From Bacteroidota bacterium (GTDB lineage Bacteria > Bacteroidota > Bacteroidia > Chitinophagales > Chitinophagaceae): a stretch of DNA of 64,000 nt. Shown piece after piece: positions 16,954 through 26,751 of this stretch. Each line of letters begins with the position of its first letter. The first letter of the stretch is position 1. The position numbers were made by a program, and so were the translations under genes. The notes below the pieces were generated by a model. The model ran no database searches. It was given only the letters and a program-made list of their open reading frames with translations, and had not been told where the DNA came from. The stretch is from contig CANHGW010000003.1 of NCBI GenBank assembly GCA_947460175.1, forward strand, positions 62,001 through 126,000. The letters run 5' to 3'.

Positions 16954-18495
16954 ATGAAACCATTTTTATTTTCATTATTTTTCCTTCTATTTTCAAATTG
17001 CATTCTCGCTCAGAACTACACAGTTGAACTAGTTAAAAATTTAAATAACAACACAGGAAGTAATCCTCGATGGTTTACAGAATGGAATGGAGCATTGTAC
17101 TTTTTTGCGAATGACGGAATCGATATACATAAAATATATTCTTTAACACCTACTAGCCTACCTGTAATGTGTAACAATGTAACTGGTAATGCTGTATTTG
17201 GAGATGGCACAGTAAGTACAAATGATAAAATGGGAATTGTAAACAACAAATTATACATACCTATTCTTGGGAATCCAATTGGTAGAGAATTATATTCATA
17301 CGATGCTGTATCGATACCGACAATTGTTATGGATATCAATCCTGGTAATGGAAGTGGAAATCCACGCTTTTTTGTAACTCATAATAATAAACTTTACTTT
17401 CAAGCCACATCTCCTACTACAGGCACAGAACTCTGGGTACATGATCCTATTGCAAATACCACTACTAATTTAACCGATATCAATGTAGGACCAAATTCTA
17501 GCACAGTTGCTAATATTATATTATTGAACAATAAACTCTATTTCTCTGCCTCCAATGGGAATGATACTATTCCAGGACATACTGGCATTGAATTATATTG
17601 TTATGATATTGCTACAAATACAACTATACAAATTACCGACATTTATCCTGGCAATATCGGATCAAATCCAACTATGTTAAGTGTCGTAAATAATGAGTTG
17701 TTTTTTGTTGCAACAGATCCAATTTATGGCAAAGAATTATACAAATACGACGGAACTCAAATTACACGACTCACTGATGTCAATCCAGGTACAGGACAAG
17801 GTGTATATACAAGCGACCAATCATGTCCAACTTATTTTAATGGTTGTATTTATTTTGCTGCCAACGAATCAAACAATCTCATTAACCTTGGCAAATATGA
17901 TTTAACGACAAATACAGTTTCTATCATTTATTGCGCAGGTGCAATTCATAGTTGCATCCCACGATATTTTACTTTGTACGACAATAAATTATTCTTTTCT
18001 AGCACAGACACAATCAGTGGTATAGAAATATGGCACACCAATGGCATTGCAGCTCCTTCGATGGTATGGGATGTAAATCCAGGAGCACCTGGTAGTAATG
18101 CCCGCTTTTTTACATTATATAATAACGCACTTTACTTTAATGCCTTTAATGATACTACATCAGGAGAAGAATTATTCAAACTATCAATAAACCCTATTGA
18201 TCATCCGAGTGGCTTAAGTGATTTAAAAAAGAATCAATATCAAGTTAGAATATCACCAAACCCATGTCATGAAGTATTGACAATTTTAATTAATATCGAA
18301 AAAGAAGCCTCTTTAGTATACCAACTGATAAACTCAAAAGGGTCAGTCGTTTTGTCTACAGCTATCAAACAATACTCCAAAGGAAAACATCAAGAAAAAA
18401 TTGAATTAAATAATATTAGCAATGGGATGTATTTCTTTCAAATGAAAGATGACAATGGTCATTTATTGTTTAGCGAAAAAATAATCAAGCAATAA
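16954..18495 (+). CDS. T9SS-exported protein with GxELYxYD repeats
   Basis: 513 residues. A signal peptide (1-19, ending LAQ) is followed by repeated blocks of the form xNNKLYFxA...GxELWxYD...xxDINPGxxGSNP, about 50-60 residues each, six or more copies, a beta-propeller-like ELYxxDG family. The last 80 residues (from RISPNPCHEVLTI to FSEKIIKQ) form a type A T9SS C-terminal sorting domain, so the protein should be secreted or anchored at the surface. Function unknown. Confidence 0.85.
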   Translation: MKPFLFSLFFLLFSNCILAQNYTVELVKNLNNNTGSNPRWFTEWNGALYFFANDGIDIHKIYSLTPTSLPVMCNNVTGNAVFGDGTVSTNDKMGIVNNKLYIPILGNPIGRELYSYDAVSIPTIVMDINPGNGSGNPRFFVTHNNKLYFQATSPTTGTELWVHDPIANTTTNLTDINVGPNSSTVANIILLNNKLYFSASNGNDTIPGHTGIELYCYDIATNTTIQITDIYPGNIGSNPTMLSVVNNELFFVATDPIYGKELYKYDGTQITRLTDVNPGTGQGVYTSDQSCPTYFNGCIYFAANESNNLINLGKYDLTTNTVSIIYCAGAIHSCIPRYFTLYDNKLFFSSTDTISGIEIWHTNGIAAPSMVWDVNPGAPGSNARFFTLYNNALYFNAFNDTTSGEELFKLSINPIDHPSGLSDLKKNQYQVRISPNPCHEVLTILINIEKEASLVYQLINSKGSVVLSTAIKQYSKGKHQEKIELNNISNGMYFFQMKDDNGHLLFSEKIIKQ

Positions 18496-18515
18496 GGAAA
18501 ATCCTTCATTCAATA

Positions 18516-18968
18516 TTAAACCCCAAATTGACGGAAATGATGATCAAGATGTTTGTAAAACATATTATTCCATTCGGTTTGATTTAAAGGTCCAAAAGAA
18601 TGAGATTCTTTACCTTCGAAATGACTAGCACCTAATTGTTTTGTTTTAGTAATATATGCAATCAAGCGTTTTTTTTCAGTTTCAAAATCTTTATCATCTT
18701 TAATTATGAATTGAGGTGCTGTCTGCCCATTTTGACCATAAGGTGCATCGGTCACGACTTTATTTTTTACAAACAGTTTCAACATTAATTTTACAAATGC
18801 ATTCGGTTTTGGGTGTTTATTTTCAAAAGCCATTTCATAAGTTACATTGCAATGTGCCAACATTTGAGCAACATTCATTTTCCCCCATTGAGGAATTGAA
18901 CTAGCGGACAATTGATTCACTCTTTGAATTAACTCATTCACATCATTTAAATCGAAAACATTTTTCAT
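18516..18968 (-). CDS. DUF1569 family protein (DinB-like fold)
   Basis: 150 residues. Family signature PQWGKMNVAQMLAHCNVTYE near residue 26 with the conserved His, then HPKPNAFVKLMLK, TDAPYGQNGQTAPQF, SHFEGKESHSFGPLNQTEW and the closing YKHLDHHFRQFG, whose histidines complete a DinB-type metal site. The DinB/YfiT superfamily includes thiol transferases that use bacillithiol, which this organism can probably make (bshA present); a role here is inference. It forms a minus-strand run with the following small membrane protein and uvrA. Confidence 0.82.
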   Translation of the reverse strand: MKNVFDLNDVNELIQRVNQLSASSIPQWGKMNVAQMLAHCNVTYEMAFENKHPKPNAFVKLMLKLFVKNKVVTDAPYGQNGQTAPQFIIKDDKDFETEKKRLIAYITKTKQLGASHFEGKESHSFGPLNQTEWNNMFYKHLDHHFRQFGV

Positions 18969-18991
18969 TTCTTAATCATTTATTTTAATTA

Positions 18992-19255
18992 TTAAATCCA
19001 ACCTAAGGCTCTAAATATACCTACTAATCCAACAAATATCCAAAACACATTGAGCAATGTATAGGCCCTATCTTTTTTTAACAATGCACACCATGAGAGT
19101 ATTAATGCGTCTATTGTATTAAAAATCCAAACAAACAAAAACGGACTATTCTCACCCATCCAACTAACTAAGGAAAAACTTACTATACGCATAATAACAC
19201 CTAATAGTTCTACTTGCTTTATATTGTTTAAAATAAATTGATTAATTGATTTCAT
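18992..19255 (-). CDS. Small hypothetical membrane protein
   Basis: 87 residues with three hydrophobic segments (about 12-32, 36-56, 66-86); Trp-rich at membrane edges. Not recognised. It lies between uvrA (30 bases upstream on the minus strand) and the DUF1569 gene (23 bases downstream), so all three may share a transcript. Real because it is tightly packed between oriented neighbours and shows coherent membrane periodicity. Confidence 0.6.
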   Translation of the reverse strand: MKSINQFILNNIKQVELLGVIMRIVSFSLVSWMGENSPFLFVWIFNTIDALILSWCALLKKDRAYTLLNVFWIFVGLVGIFRALGWI

Positions 19256-19285
19256 ATTCGCCGAAATTAATGTACATTTTTTGAT

Positions 19286-22105
19286 CTACAATTCTAATTT
19301 TAAAAATTGCCCCGTGATACTTTCTTTTATTTTTATCACTTCTTCTGGAGTACCAGTCGCTACCACTTTTCCTCCTCCACTCCCACCTTCTGGGCCCATA
19401 TCAATTATATGGTCAGCCATTTTGATTACATCCATATTATGTTCAATCACCAATACGGTATTACCACGGTCTACTAGTTTTTGCAATACGTGCAATAGCA
19501 TTTCTATATCCTGAAAATGCAAACCAGTAGTAGGTTCATCCAAAATATAAAATGTTTTTCCAGTATCTTTTTTGGCTAACTCGGTGGCCAGTTTTACACG
19601 CTGAGCTTCTCCACCACTTAAGGTTACTGCACTTTGCCCTAAGGTAATATACCCCAATCCCACTTCTTCAAGTGTTTTTACTTTACGATACAAAGAAGGA
19701 ATATGTTTGAAGAAATCAGTTGCTTCAGCAACAGTCATATCCAATACATCAGATATTGATTTACCCTTGTATTTTATTTCAAGTGTTTCACGATTGAATC
19801 GGCGTCCATTGCAACGTTCACAATGCACATGCACATCGGGCAAAAAGTTCATTACGATAGTTTTAATCCCAGCTCCTTCACACTCTTCACATCGTCCGCC
19901 TTTTACATTAAACGAAAATCGTCCTGGTTTGTATCCTCTTATTTTAGCCTCAGGAATGATGGCAAATAACTGTCGTACATCGTTGAAGAAATTACAATAA
20001 GTAGCAGGATTACTTCGTGGAGTTCGTCCAATAGGTGACTGATCAATTTCTATGACTTTATCAATAAATTCCAATCCCTTAACCGATTTATAAGGCAAAG
20101 GCTGTGTTTTGCTTTTATATACAAACTGAGAGAGAATAGGATAAAATGTTTCAGTAATTAACGTTGACTTGCCGCTACCAGAAACTCCCGTTACACAAAT
20201 TAATTTACCTAAAGGAAATTTCACATTGACATCGTTGAGATTATTCCCTTGAGCGCCTTTCAATTCAATTGTATTCCCATTTCCTTTTCTTCGTTCAACT
20301 GGAATTTCAATTTTCTTGGTTCCCTTTAGAAAATTTGCGGTGGGTGTATTCTGTTTTAAAAATGTTGATGGGACTCCTTCACTTACAATGTTTCCTCCTA
20401 GCCTTCCGGCACCTGGACCTATATCAATCAAGTGATCAGCACAGAGCATGATATCTTTGTCGTGTTCTACCACAATAACAGTATTTCCTACATCACGTAG
20501 GGTTTTAAGCGCTGTGATTAATCGTTGATTATCGCGTTGATGCAATCCAATACTAGGTTCATCTAATATGTATGTAATCCCTTTCAGCTTAGAACCTATT
20601 TGAGTTGCCAATCGAATCCGTTGGCTTTCCCCTCCGCTCAAGCTGCGAGAACTTCTATTCAATGTTAAGTATTCTAGTCCTACCTCCAATAAGAAATCCA
20701 ATCGTTCATTGATTTCTTTTATAACTTCTACACCTATTGTATTTTGTTTTTTAGAAAGTCGTTTATTGATACCCGTAAACCATCGTCGTAGTTCATTCAA
20801 ATTCATCTCACCGAGTTCAGCAATATTTTTTTCATCCACTTTAAACCATAGACTTTCTTTTTTCAATCGAGCACCATTGCAACTAGGGCAAGCATTGATA
20901 ATCATAAATTTTTCGGCCCATTGTTTTACATAATCACTTCCTGTGTCATTGAACCATCGAATCACCATATTTACGATACCTTCAAACTGAGTTTCGTAAA
21001 CTTTTGGGACTTCATCGAAATTAATTTCGATTGACAATTTTGCATCTTCACTTCCATATAGCAATACATTCATTCCTTTTTCAGAAATGGTTGATATTGG
21101 TTTATTCACATCGAACTTATACTTAGTTGCCAATGCTTTTACTTGTTGAAATAAATACGCATCGCGTGCTTGCCCTAAGGGCGCAATTCCGCCATCGGCT
21201 ATACTTATGTTTTTATCAGGAATTACAGACTCTAAATCAATTTGATATACAGTTCCCAATCCTTTGCATTGTGGGCATGAGCCATATGGCGAATTAAAAG
21301 AAAATGAATTGGGAGATGGCTCATCGTAGGAAATACCTGTTTCTGCGCACATCAATTGTTTAGAGAGTAATTGTACTTTGTCTGGTTGATCATGATTGGC
21401 AATCAATACTTGATCATTCCCTTGCTTCAAGGCAAGTTGTAAACTTTCATTTAATCGTTGGCGACCATCTTTCGTTACAGTAAATCGATCTATGACTGTT
21501 TCGATATCATGAATCTTGTATCGATCTACTTGCATCTTTTCTTTCAACTCTTGAATCTCCCCATCAATTCTTACTCTTACATAACCCTGTTTTCGCAATT
21601 GATCAAACAATTCTCGGTAATGTCCTTTACGACCTTTAATGATAGGGGCAAGTAATACTATTTTTTTATTTAAAAAATTTTCAAGTATATGTTCAACCAT
21701 TTCATCCTCAGAATAGCGAACCATTTTCTTTCCGGTATTATAACTATATGCTTCTCCTGCTCTAGCAAATAACAATCGAAGAAAATCATAAATTTCAGTA
21801 ACGGTACCTACAGTGGAACGTGGACTTTTATTGGTCGTTTTTTGTTCAATAGCAACTACAGGTGACAATCCATCTATTTTATCAACATCAGGCCGTTCCA
21901 TACTACCTACAAATTGCCTTGCATAGGCTGAAAAGCTTTCCATATAGCGTCGTTGACCTTCTGCATGAATGGTATCAAATGCTAAAGATGATTTACCACT
22001 TCCACTAATCCCAGTAATAACGGTGAGTTTATTTTTAGGTATAGAAACGTCGATATTTTTTAGATTGTGTTCACGTGCACCTATAACGTCTATATACTTA
22101 TTCAT
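19286..22105 (-). CDS. uvrA: Excinuclease ABC subunit A
   Basis: 939 residues, full family length. UvrA recognises DNA damage and loads UvrB. Two ABC modules are visible: Walker A GISGSGKSSLAF near residue 32 and GVSGSGKSTLI near 640; signatures LSGGESQRIRLA near 487 and LSGGEAQRVKLA near 825; zinc-finger cysteines CPQCKGLG near 277 and CEECEGAG near 735 with CERCNGRR. The ends are intact. Confidence 0.98.
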   Translation of the reverse strand: MNKYIDVIGAREHNLKNIDVSIPKNKLTVITGISGSGKSSLAFDTIHAEGQRRYMESFSAYARQFVGSMERPDVDKIDGLSPVVAIEQKTTNKSPRSTVGTVTEIYDFLRLLFARAGEAYSYNTGKKMVRYSEDEMVEHILENFLNKKIVLLAPIIKGRKGHYRELFDQLRKQGYVRVRIDGEIQELKEKMQVDRYKIHDIETVIDRFTVTKDGRQRLNESLQLALKQGNDQVLIANHDQPDKVQLLSKQLMCAETGISYDEPSPNSFSFNSPYGSCPQCKGLGTVYQIDLESVIPDKNISIADGGIAPLGQARDAYLFQQVKALATKYKFDVNKPISTISEKGMNVLLYGSEDAKLSIEINFDEVPKVYETQFEGIVNMVIRWFNDTGSDYVKQWAEKFMIINACPSCNGARLKKESLWFKVDEKNIAELGEMNLNELRRWFTGINKRLSKKQNTIGVEVIKEINERLDFLLEVGLEYLTLNRSSRSLSGGESQRIRLATQIGSKLKGITYILDEPSIGLHQRDNQRLITALKTLRDVGNTVIVVEHDKDIMLCADHLIDIGPGAGRLGGNIVSEGVPSTFLKQNTPTANFLKGTKKIEIPVERRKGNGNTIELKGAQGNNLNDVNVKFPLGKLICVTGVSGSGKSTLITETFYPILSQFVYKSKTQPLPYKSVKGLEFIDKVIEIDQSPIGRTPRSNPATYCNFFNDVRQLFAIIPEAKIRGYKPGRFSFNVKGGRCEECEGAGIKTIVMNFLPDVHVHCERCNGRRFNRETLEIKYKGKSISDVLDMTVAEATDFFKHIPSLYRKVKTLEEVGLGYITLGQSAVTLSGGEAQRVKLATELAKKDTGKTFYILDEPTTGLHFQDIEMLLHVLQKLVDRGNTVLVIEHNMDVIKMADHIIDMGPEGGSGGGKVVATGTPEEVIKIKESITGQFLKLEL

Positions 22106-22215
22106 AAATTGATTTGCTATTGTAGTCCGAACAACTGATTGTTCAATTCAACAAAAATGAGATTATTTTTCGGAAAATTCAAAAAGAGGTTTCTATTAGG
22201 TATTAATGTTTAATA

Positions 22216-23040
22216 CTACATCCCTTTCTCATCAAATTGAATAAGCTTCTGAACTTTTTTACCATTCTTCATTCCGAAAATCCGCCATTGCGACGATACA
22301 ATTTTTACAACACATGGTGCATCAGTATAGCTTTGTGTTTTATCAATCAATTTCATCCATGTCTCTATTTGTTTTCGATCCATTTTCTTTTTACGCAACT
22401 CACGATCCAATGCATTTTTTATTTTGGGATGGTCAACTGAATTAAATCCAATACTATTACTACTTGTTGAAATAAACTGATTGTCTTTTCCTGCAAGATT
22501 AAACCATTGGGAAGTAAATTTCCCAAGATCATTTAATTCGTAGGTTTCGTTATTTTGTTCTACAAAAAGCTTTGTAAATATTCGTTGCTCAATACGCACT
22601 TCAGTCAACCCATCTATTTGAATTTTAGTATCAAGAAACTGTCCTCCATCTTTTAAATAAGAAACGCTATTCAGTTTACGCTCGTCTTGTGTATTGTTCA
22701 ATGCATGTGCGATCATGCCATTTAATATTACACTGCATTCATTGAAATTAATTGTAAACCCTTGAATTTTTTCTGGCATTTTATTTCCAGTATTTTCTAA
22801 TTTTTGTGAAGCTTTGAGGCTATCGACTTGAACCATCATTTGGGTTATTTGTCGTTCAGAGGATTGCTTTTTTACAGGTGATATATCTTTGGTATAATTA
22901 ACCAAATAAGCAGAATCATTTTCTGTGACAATCGTAGTTGGATCACCTAACGTAATGGGTTTGGAATTTTTTGGTTTTTCTTCTTTGCATGAAATCAAAA
23001 AAATCAAAAAGAAACAAGTAATGTATATTCTAATTTTCAT
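22216..23040 (-). CDS. Hypothetical lipoprotein
   Basis: 274 residues. N-terminus MKIRIYITCFFLIFLISCKEE has a lipobox with Cys18, so it is a predicted lipoprotein. The rest is a soluble, mixed alpha/beta sequence without motifs I recognise; a conserved-looking C-terminal part is rich in Lys and Trp (SQWRIFGMKNGKKVQKLI). It stands alone between uvrA and the tonB terminator. Confidence 0.65.
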   Translation of the reverse strand: MKIRIYITCFFLIFLISCKEEKPKNSKPITLGDPTTIVTENDSAYLVNYTKDISPVKKQSSERQITQMMVQVDSLKASQKLENTGNKMPEKIQGFTINFNECSVILNGMIAHALNNTQDERKLNSVSYLKDGGQFLDTKIQIDGLTEVRIEQRIFTKLFVEQNNETYELNDLGKFTSQWFNLAGKDNQFISTSSNSIGFNSVDHPKIKNALDRELRKKKMDRKQIETWMKLIDKTQSYTDAPCVVKIVSSQWRIFGMKNGKKVQKLIQFDEKGM

Positions 23041-23116
23041 AATGAGAGAAATGTAAAGTTAACAATTTTTAAAGTATTGATGCAACTAACCATATTGAAT
23101 AAAAATGAAACTAACT

Positions 23117-23147
23117 AAAAAAGGTTGTCCTTGCAGACAACCCTTTT
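23117..23147 (-). terminator. Rho-independent terminator after tonB operon
   Basis: Minus-strand stem AAAAGGGTTGTC / GACAACCTTTT with a short loop, then a run of T. It lies 22 bases after the tonB stop. Confidence 0.8.
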
Positions 23148-23168
23148 CTATTGTTGATTTTAAAGCTT

Positions 23169-23990
23169 CTACTCTTCCAATTGGAACATAATAGGTAAAC
23201 TGAAAGAAACTTTCACAGCTTTACCATTTTGTTTCCCTGGTTTCCACTTAGGCATAGAATTAACTACACGCATGGCTTCTTGATCGCAACCATACCCTAT
23301 CCCACGTGCTACCTTGATATCAGAGATGTCTCCATCTTCATTTACGACAAAGTTCAACACAACACGTCCTTGTATTCCTGCTTCATTCGCTTGTTTAGGA
23401 TACTTGATATTTTTTCCAAGGTAAGCTGCCAATGCATCTTCACCACCTGGAAAATCAGGCATTTGCTCTACGAATTCAAAAATTTCAGCCTTAGGTGCTT
23501 CTACTTTTGGAGCTTCAACTGCTACAGGTGTTTTTTCTACAACTGGCGCATCCAATTTGGCATTCTCATCACCTTCAACATTGACTGTGCTAGCTGTTGC
23601 TTTTTCCAATTTTTCCTTTGGTGGTGGCTTTTCTTCTTCACTTACCTTTTCTGCTTCTTTAATCACCGGTGGTGTAAACTTCACTTGAGGTTTTACAGGT
23701 GGTGGTGGCGGAGGCGGAGGTGGTGGTGGTGGTTTTTTCTCATCCATTGGAGGAGGTGCCTTCAACTCAGTCACTTTTGTCATAGGCTTTACAACCTTTT
23801 TGGATTTGTTCATCAAACTTGCAATTACAGGTATTGATGCCAAAGTACCAGCGGCAACTAATGCTATGATAAGTGCTTTACGAGCTCTCACACGATAGTT
23901 TTTACGCAACTCGTAAGCTCCGTATTGTTTGTTCCTTCCTTCAAAAATGATATCCAGAACATCCGATTTTAATATGTCTTTACTATCCAT
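23169..23990 (-). CDS. tonB: Energy transducer TonB
   Basis: 273 residues. TonB carries proton-motive energy from ExbBD to outer-membrane receptors. Visible are a cytoplasmic N-terminus with the Bacteroidota motif FEGRNKQYGAYELRKNY (about 16-32), one membrane segment (about 38-59), a periplasmic Pro-rich spacer including 12 consecutive prolines (about 87-98), and a C-terminal TonB domain (about 180-273) with MPDFPGGEDALAAYL, YP, and GRVVLNFVVNEDG. Last gene of the exbB-exbD-exbD-tonB operon; the TonB receptor at 45044-47881 is a likely client. Confidence 0.95.
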   Translation of the reverse strand: MDSKDILKSDVLDIIFEGRNKQYGAYELRKNYRVRARKALIIALVAAGTLASIPVIASLMNKSKKVVKPMTKVTELKAPPPMDEKKPPPPPPPPPPPPVKPQVKFTPPVIKEAEKVSEEEKPPPKEKLEKATASTVNVEGDENAKLDAPVVEKTPVAVEAPKVEAPKAEIFEFVEQMPDFPGGEDALAAYLGKNIKYPKQANEAGIQGRVVLNFVVNEDGDISDIKVARGIGYGCDQEAMRVVNSMPKWKPGKQNGKAVKVSFSLPIMFQLEE

Positions 23991-24040
23991 TTTAATGTTG
24001 TTTAATAGTATGATGCAATTGGACCATTAATTCCATAAAA

Positions 24041-24625
24041 TTAATTTCCATTAGCTTGTTCAGTCAATTTAATAAATTCACGATCTACATCAGAGATGTC
24101 AACCATTGCATAAATATTAATTCCATTTACTTGCATTTCATCTAAAATGTTAACCATGTCTTCGTATTGACTAGTTGTATCTGGTTTAATAATGATAACT
24201 GGTTCATCATCTGCTTTGTGACCTGGCATACCATTGTTACGTTCAGCATACACATTTTTCTTTAAATTGATGATGGCATCTCGTATACCGTTTTTGTTTT
24301 GGAAATAGGTAACTTCTACTTTTGGTGGCTTCAATGGGTCATTAGCCATGCCTAAATAATAATATACACGATGCTCTTTACTTAATAAAATAGTCATCGC
24401 AGTATAATCCTTTACCTCATTGGGTTTATCTGTTTTTTTCTCCGAAGGCATGTTAATTTCCATGGTCTTCGGTTTACTCATAGTAGTTGTAAATATAAAA
24501 AAGGTAATCAGTAAGAATCCCAAATCAACCATCGGCGTAAGATCAATTCTTGTCGACAGTTTTTTGGGCTTTTTGACCCCAGGTCCACCTTTCTTACTAC
24601 CACCCGATTCTGCAATTTCAGCCAT
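24041..24625 (-). CDS. exbD: ExbD/TolR biopolymer transporter (second copy)
   Basis: 194 residues. A single membrane segment near residues 28-50 follows STRIDLTPMVDLGFLLITFFIF, whose Asp is the proton-coupling residue of ExbD. The periplasmic part ends YEDMVNILDEMQVNGINIYAMVDI, the ExbD fold. A short Gly/Lys-rich cytoplasmic tail precedes the membrane helix. Paired with another exbD upstream, the usual Bacteroidota arrangement. Confidence 0.93.
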   Translation of the reverse strand: MAEIAESGGSKKGGPGVKKPKKLSTRIDLTPMVDLGFLLITFFIFTTTMSKPKTMEINMPSEKKTDKPNEVKDYTAMTILLSKEHRVYYYLGMANDPLKPPKVEVTYFQNKNGIRDAIINLKKNVYAERNNGMPGHKADDEPVIIIKPDTTSQYEDMVNILDEMQVNGINIYAMVDISDVDREFIKLTEQANGN

Positions 24626-24653
24626 TGTTAATACTGTTTAATAAATTATAAAA

Positions 24654-25307
24654 TTAGTTTTTTCTACTATCTTCCCATGCTTGAGTTCCTTCTGGTATTG
24701 CTTCCAATGAAGTCAGTAAATTAAAACGATCAATATTATTTTTGGTTAGTGTTTTAATTACATCTTTCACTTTAGGATATGCCGTAGCAGCATCACATTT
24801 AATACAAATACGAGGAGGATGTCCTTCTTCTTGACCTGCATATCGAGCAGATTCAACCCAATAGCCTAACTCATTGGTAGCTGCCATGTAGGATGTATCA
24901 ATAGGAATTCCTGTAAATGTAAATTGCTTTTGCTCCATAGGAGGAATGGCAAGATATTGTTTCATTTGACTGAATGGTAATCCGAAAGAAGCACCATTTA
25001 CAAATGAAGATTTTTCTTCCTCTGTCAAATTCAATTGCTTCGTTTCATTAACCTTGTCAATCAATAATCTTTTTGCTTTTTTATTATCGTAGTCAAAGTA
25101 TACTTTACCTTGAGGATCTACTGTAAGCAATATTGAGTTTTCAGGTTGAGGAATTGAAGAAATGGAACTAGGTGTTTTTACAACGACTGGTTCGTCGGGT
25201 TTAAATTTTGTTGCCAACATGAAAAAGGTTAGTAGCAGGAACGCTACGTCACACATCGCAGTCATGTCGATGTGAGTACTTTTTCTTGGCAGTTTATGTT
25301 TTGACAT
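24654..25307 (-). CDS. exbD: ExbD/TolR biopolymer transporter (first copy)
   Basis: 217 residues. The N-terminus RKSTHIDMTAMCDVAFLLLTFFMLATKF holds the membrane helix (about 13-33) with the functional Asp in MCDVAF. The periplasmic domain has an insertion (about 75-150) relative to E. coli ExbD, then PPRICIKCDAATAYPKVKDVIKTLTKNNIDRFNLLT. Co-operonic with exbB (62 bases upstream) and the second exbD (28 bases downstream). Confidence 0.93.
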   Translation of the reverse strand: MSKHKLPRKSTHIDMTAMCDVAFLLLTFFMLATKFKPDEPVVVKTPSSISSIPQPENSILLTVDPQGKVYFDYDNKKAKRLLIDKVNETKQLNLTEEEKSSFVNGASFGLPFSQMKQYLAIPPMEQKQFTFTGIPIDTSYMAATNELGYWVESARYAGQEEGHPPRICIKCDAATAYPKVKDVIKTLTKNNIDRFNLLTSLEAIPEGTQAWEDSRKN

Positions 25308-25369
25308 TGTTTATTATTTTTTTAAGATGATTAAAATGGTTTAATCAATATGTTAGAGAAAATAATAAA

Positions 25370-26200
25370 TTATTTGTAGTTTGCTTTGAAGCTTTGCTCT
25401 AATGTAAATCCACTCTCGTCGATACCAAAGGTAACGTTGTCGATAATTGTAGTAAAGAAGTTGTAAGCAAGCATCGCAATAAATGAAGTACCGATACCAA
25501 GAGCGGTATTAACAAGTGCCTCAGAGATACCAGCAGCTAACGCATTCGCATCAGGAGCACCTGCATTTGCCATAGCCGCAAACGCACGAATCATTCCCAT
25601 TACCGTACCGAAAAGACCTAATAAGGTAGCAGCTGATGTAATAGTAGATAAGAAAACTAAATTTTTCTCTAACATTGGCAATTCCAATGCAGTTGTTTCT
25701 TCTACTTCTTTTTTAATTTGTTCGATTTTTTGATCTGCGTCGAATTCAGTTGAAGAAATCATTTGTTTGTATTTTTTCAAACCAGCTTTCATCACATTAC
25801 CAACACTTCCTGATTGCTTATCGCATTCAGCGATAGCAGCGTCTACATTTTTAGAAGACAAGTGATATTGTACTTTTTTGATAAACTCAGCATTTGACAT
25901 TTTACCACGAGCTTTGAAAATAGTTAAGGCTCTTTCGATTACAAATGAAATCAGAACCAAAAAGGTAGAAATCAAAATAGGTACAACCCAACCACCAAGA
26001 TACATGGTACCCATTAAGTTTTTAGGTTGATGTCTTGCTGCACCATCGTTAAAGTTGCCCGTGCTTGCAAATACTGTGTAGAAAATTAAATGGGCTACCG
26101 CAATACATACTACTACGATAATTAGATTCAGTAGCATTGAATTACCACCTTTTTTTTCTGTGTTTACTGTGTTTGATACAGTTGATTTTACGTCTGCCAT
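25370..26200 (-). CDS. exbB: MotA/TolQ/ExbB proton channel family protein
   Basis: 276 residues. Three membrane segments near residues 22-46, 72-94 and the paired C-terminal helices (about 180-245). The MotA_ExbB signature TSAATLLGLFGTVMGMIRAFAAMA near 188-211 and GISEALVNTALGIGTSFIAMLAYNFF near 223-248 are clear. It provides the pentameric channel of the ExbB-ExbD-TonB motor. First gene of the operon, with its own promoter box. Confidence 0.95.
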   Translation of the reverse strand: MADVKSTVSNTVNTEKKGGNSMLLNLIIVVVCIAVAHLIFYTVFASTGNFNDGAARHQPKNLMGTMYLGGWVVPILISTFLVLISFVIERALTIFKARGKMSNAEFIKKVQYHLSSKNVDAAIAECDKQSGSVGNVMKAGLKKYKQMISSTEFDADQKIEQIKKEVEETTALELPMLEKNLVFLSTITSAATLLGLFGTVMGMIRAFAAMANAGAPDANALAAGISEALVNTALGIGTSFIAMLAYNFFTTIIDNVTFGIDESGFTLEQSFKANYK

Positions 26201-26258
26201 AAATTCTGTTTTTTAAATTTTGTAATTTAGGTATTTGTTATTTTAATTTTAAGAGATA

Positions 26259-26266
26259 CAAAGATA
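26259..26266 (-). promoter_or_regulatory. -7 box TATCTTTG of exbB operon
   Basis: TAnnTTTG match on the minus strand, 58 bases upstream of the exbB ATG. Confidence 0.6.
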
Positions 26267-26365
26267 GATTTATCATTGATAAAAACAAGTTTTGAAAAAA
26301 AAAGTAATTAACATTTAATATATAACGACGAATGGTTTATTTTGTTGTGTTAAAACAACTATAAA

Positions 26366-26743
26366 ATGACTATCGGATCTATTATTGGCATTATTCTCAT
26401 AGGTATATGTGCGGGCATTTTAAGTAGCATGGTGGGCATAGGTGGTGGAATTGTAATTGTACCTTCACTAGTACTTTTACTAGGTCTAAGCCAGCATACC
26501 GCTCAAGGTACTACCCTTGCCATGCTTTCGTTTCCTGTAAGCTTGGTGGCTGCCATGACTTATTATAAAAAGGGAATGGTCGATTGGCGAGTGGCTATGA
26601 TTCTTTGTATAGGATTTGTCATTGGTGGTTACTTTGGTAGTAAAGTAGCCGTAAATATATCACCTGTAGTGATTAAAAAAGTATTTGCCGTGGTGATGAT
26701 AGGTATTGCAGTAAAATATCTCTTTTTTGAGAAAAATGCCTAA
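26366..26743 (+). CDS. Half-size TSUP (TauE/SafE) family membrane protein
   Basis: 125 residues with four hydrophobic segments. The N-terminal GICAGILSSMVGIGGGIVIVPSLVLLLG (about 12-39) and AQGTTLAMLSFP are the TauE/SafE repeat signature. Full TSUP transporters have two such repeats (about 240-270 residues); this gene holds one, so it would need to dimerise. Members move sulfur compounds or organic anions; substrate unknown. It is convergent with the next minus-strand gene, with only 8 bases between. Confidence 0.83.
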   Translation: MTIGSIIGIILIGICAGILSSMVGIGGGIVIVPSLVLLLGLSQHTAQGTTLAMLSFPVSLVAAMTYYKKGMVDWRVAMILCIGFVIGGYFGSKVAVNISPVVIKKVFAVVMIGIAVKYLFFEKNA

Positions 26744-26751
26744 TTGCTTGA

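Noticed and set aside
23229-23837. 202-residue plus-strand frame
   Set aside because: It is antisense to tonB; its Trp/Arg-rich sequence is the shadow of the Pro-rich spacer.
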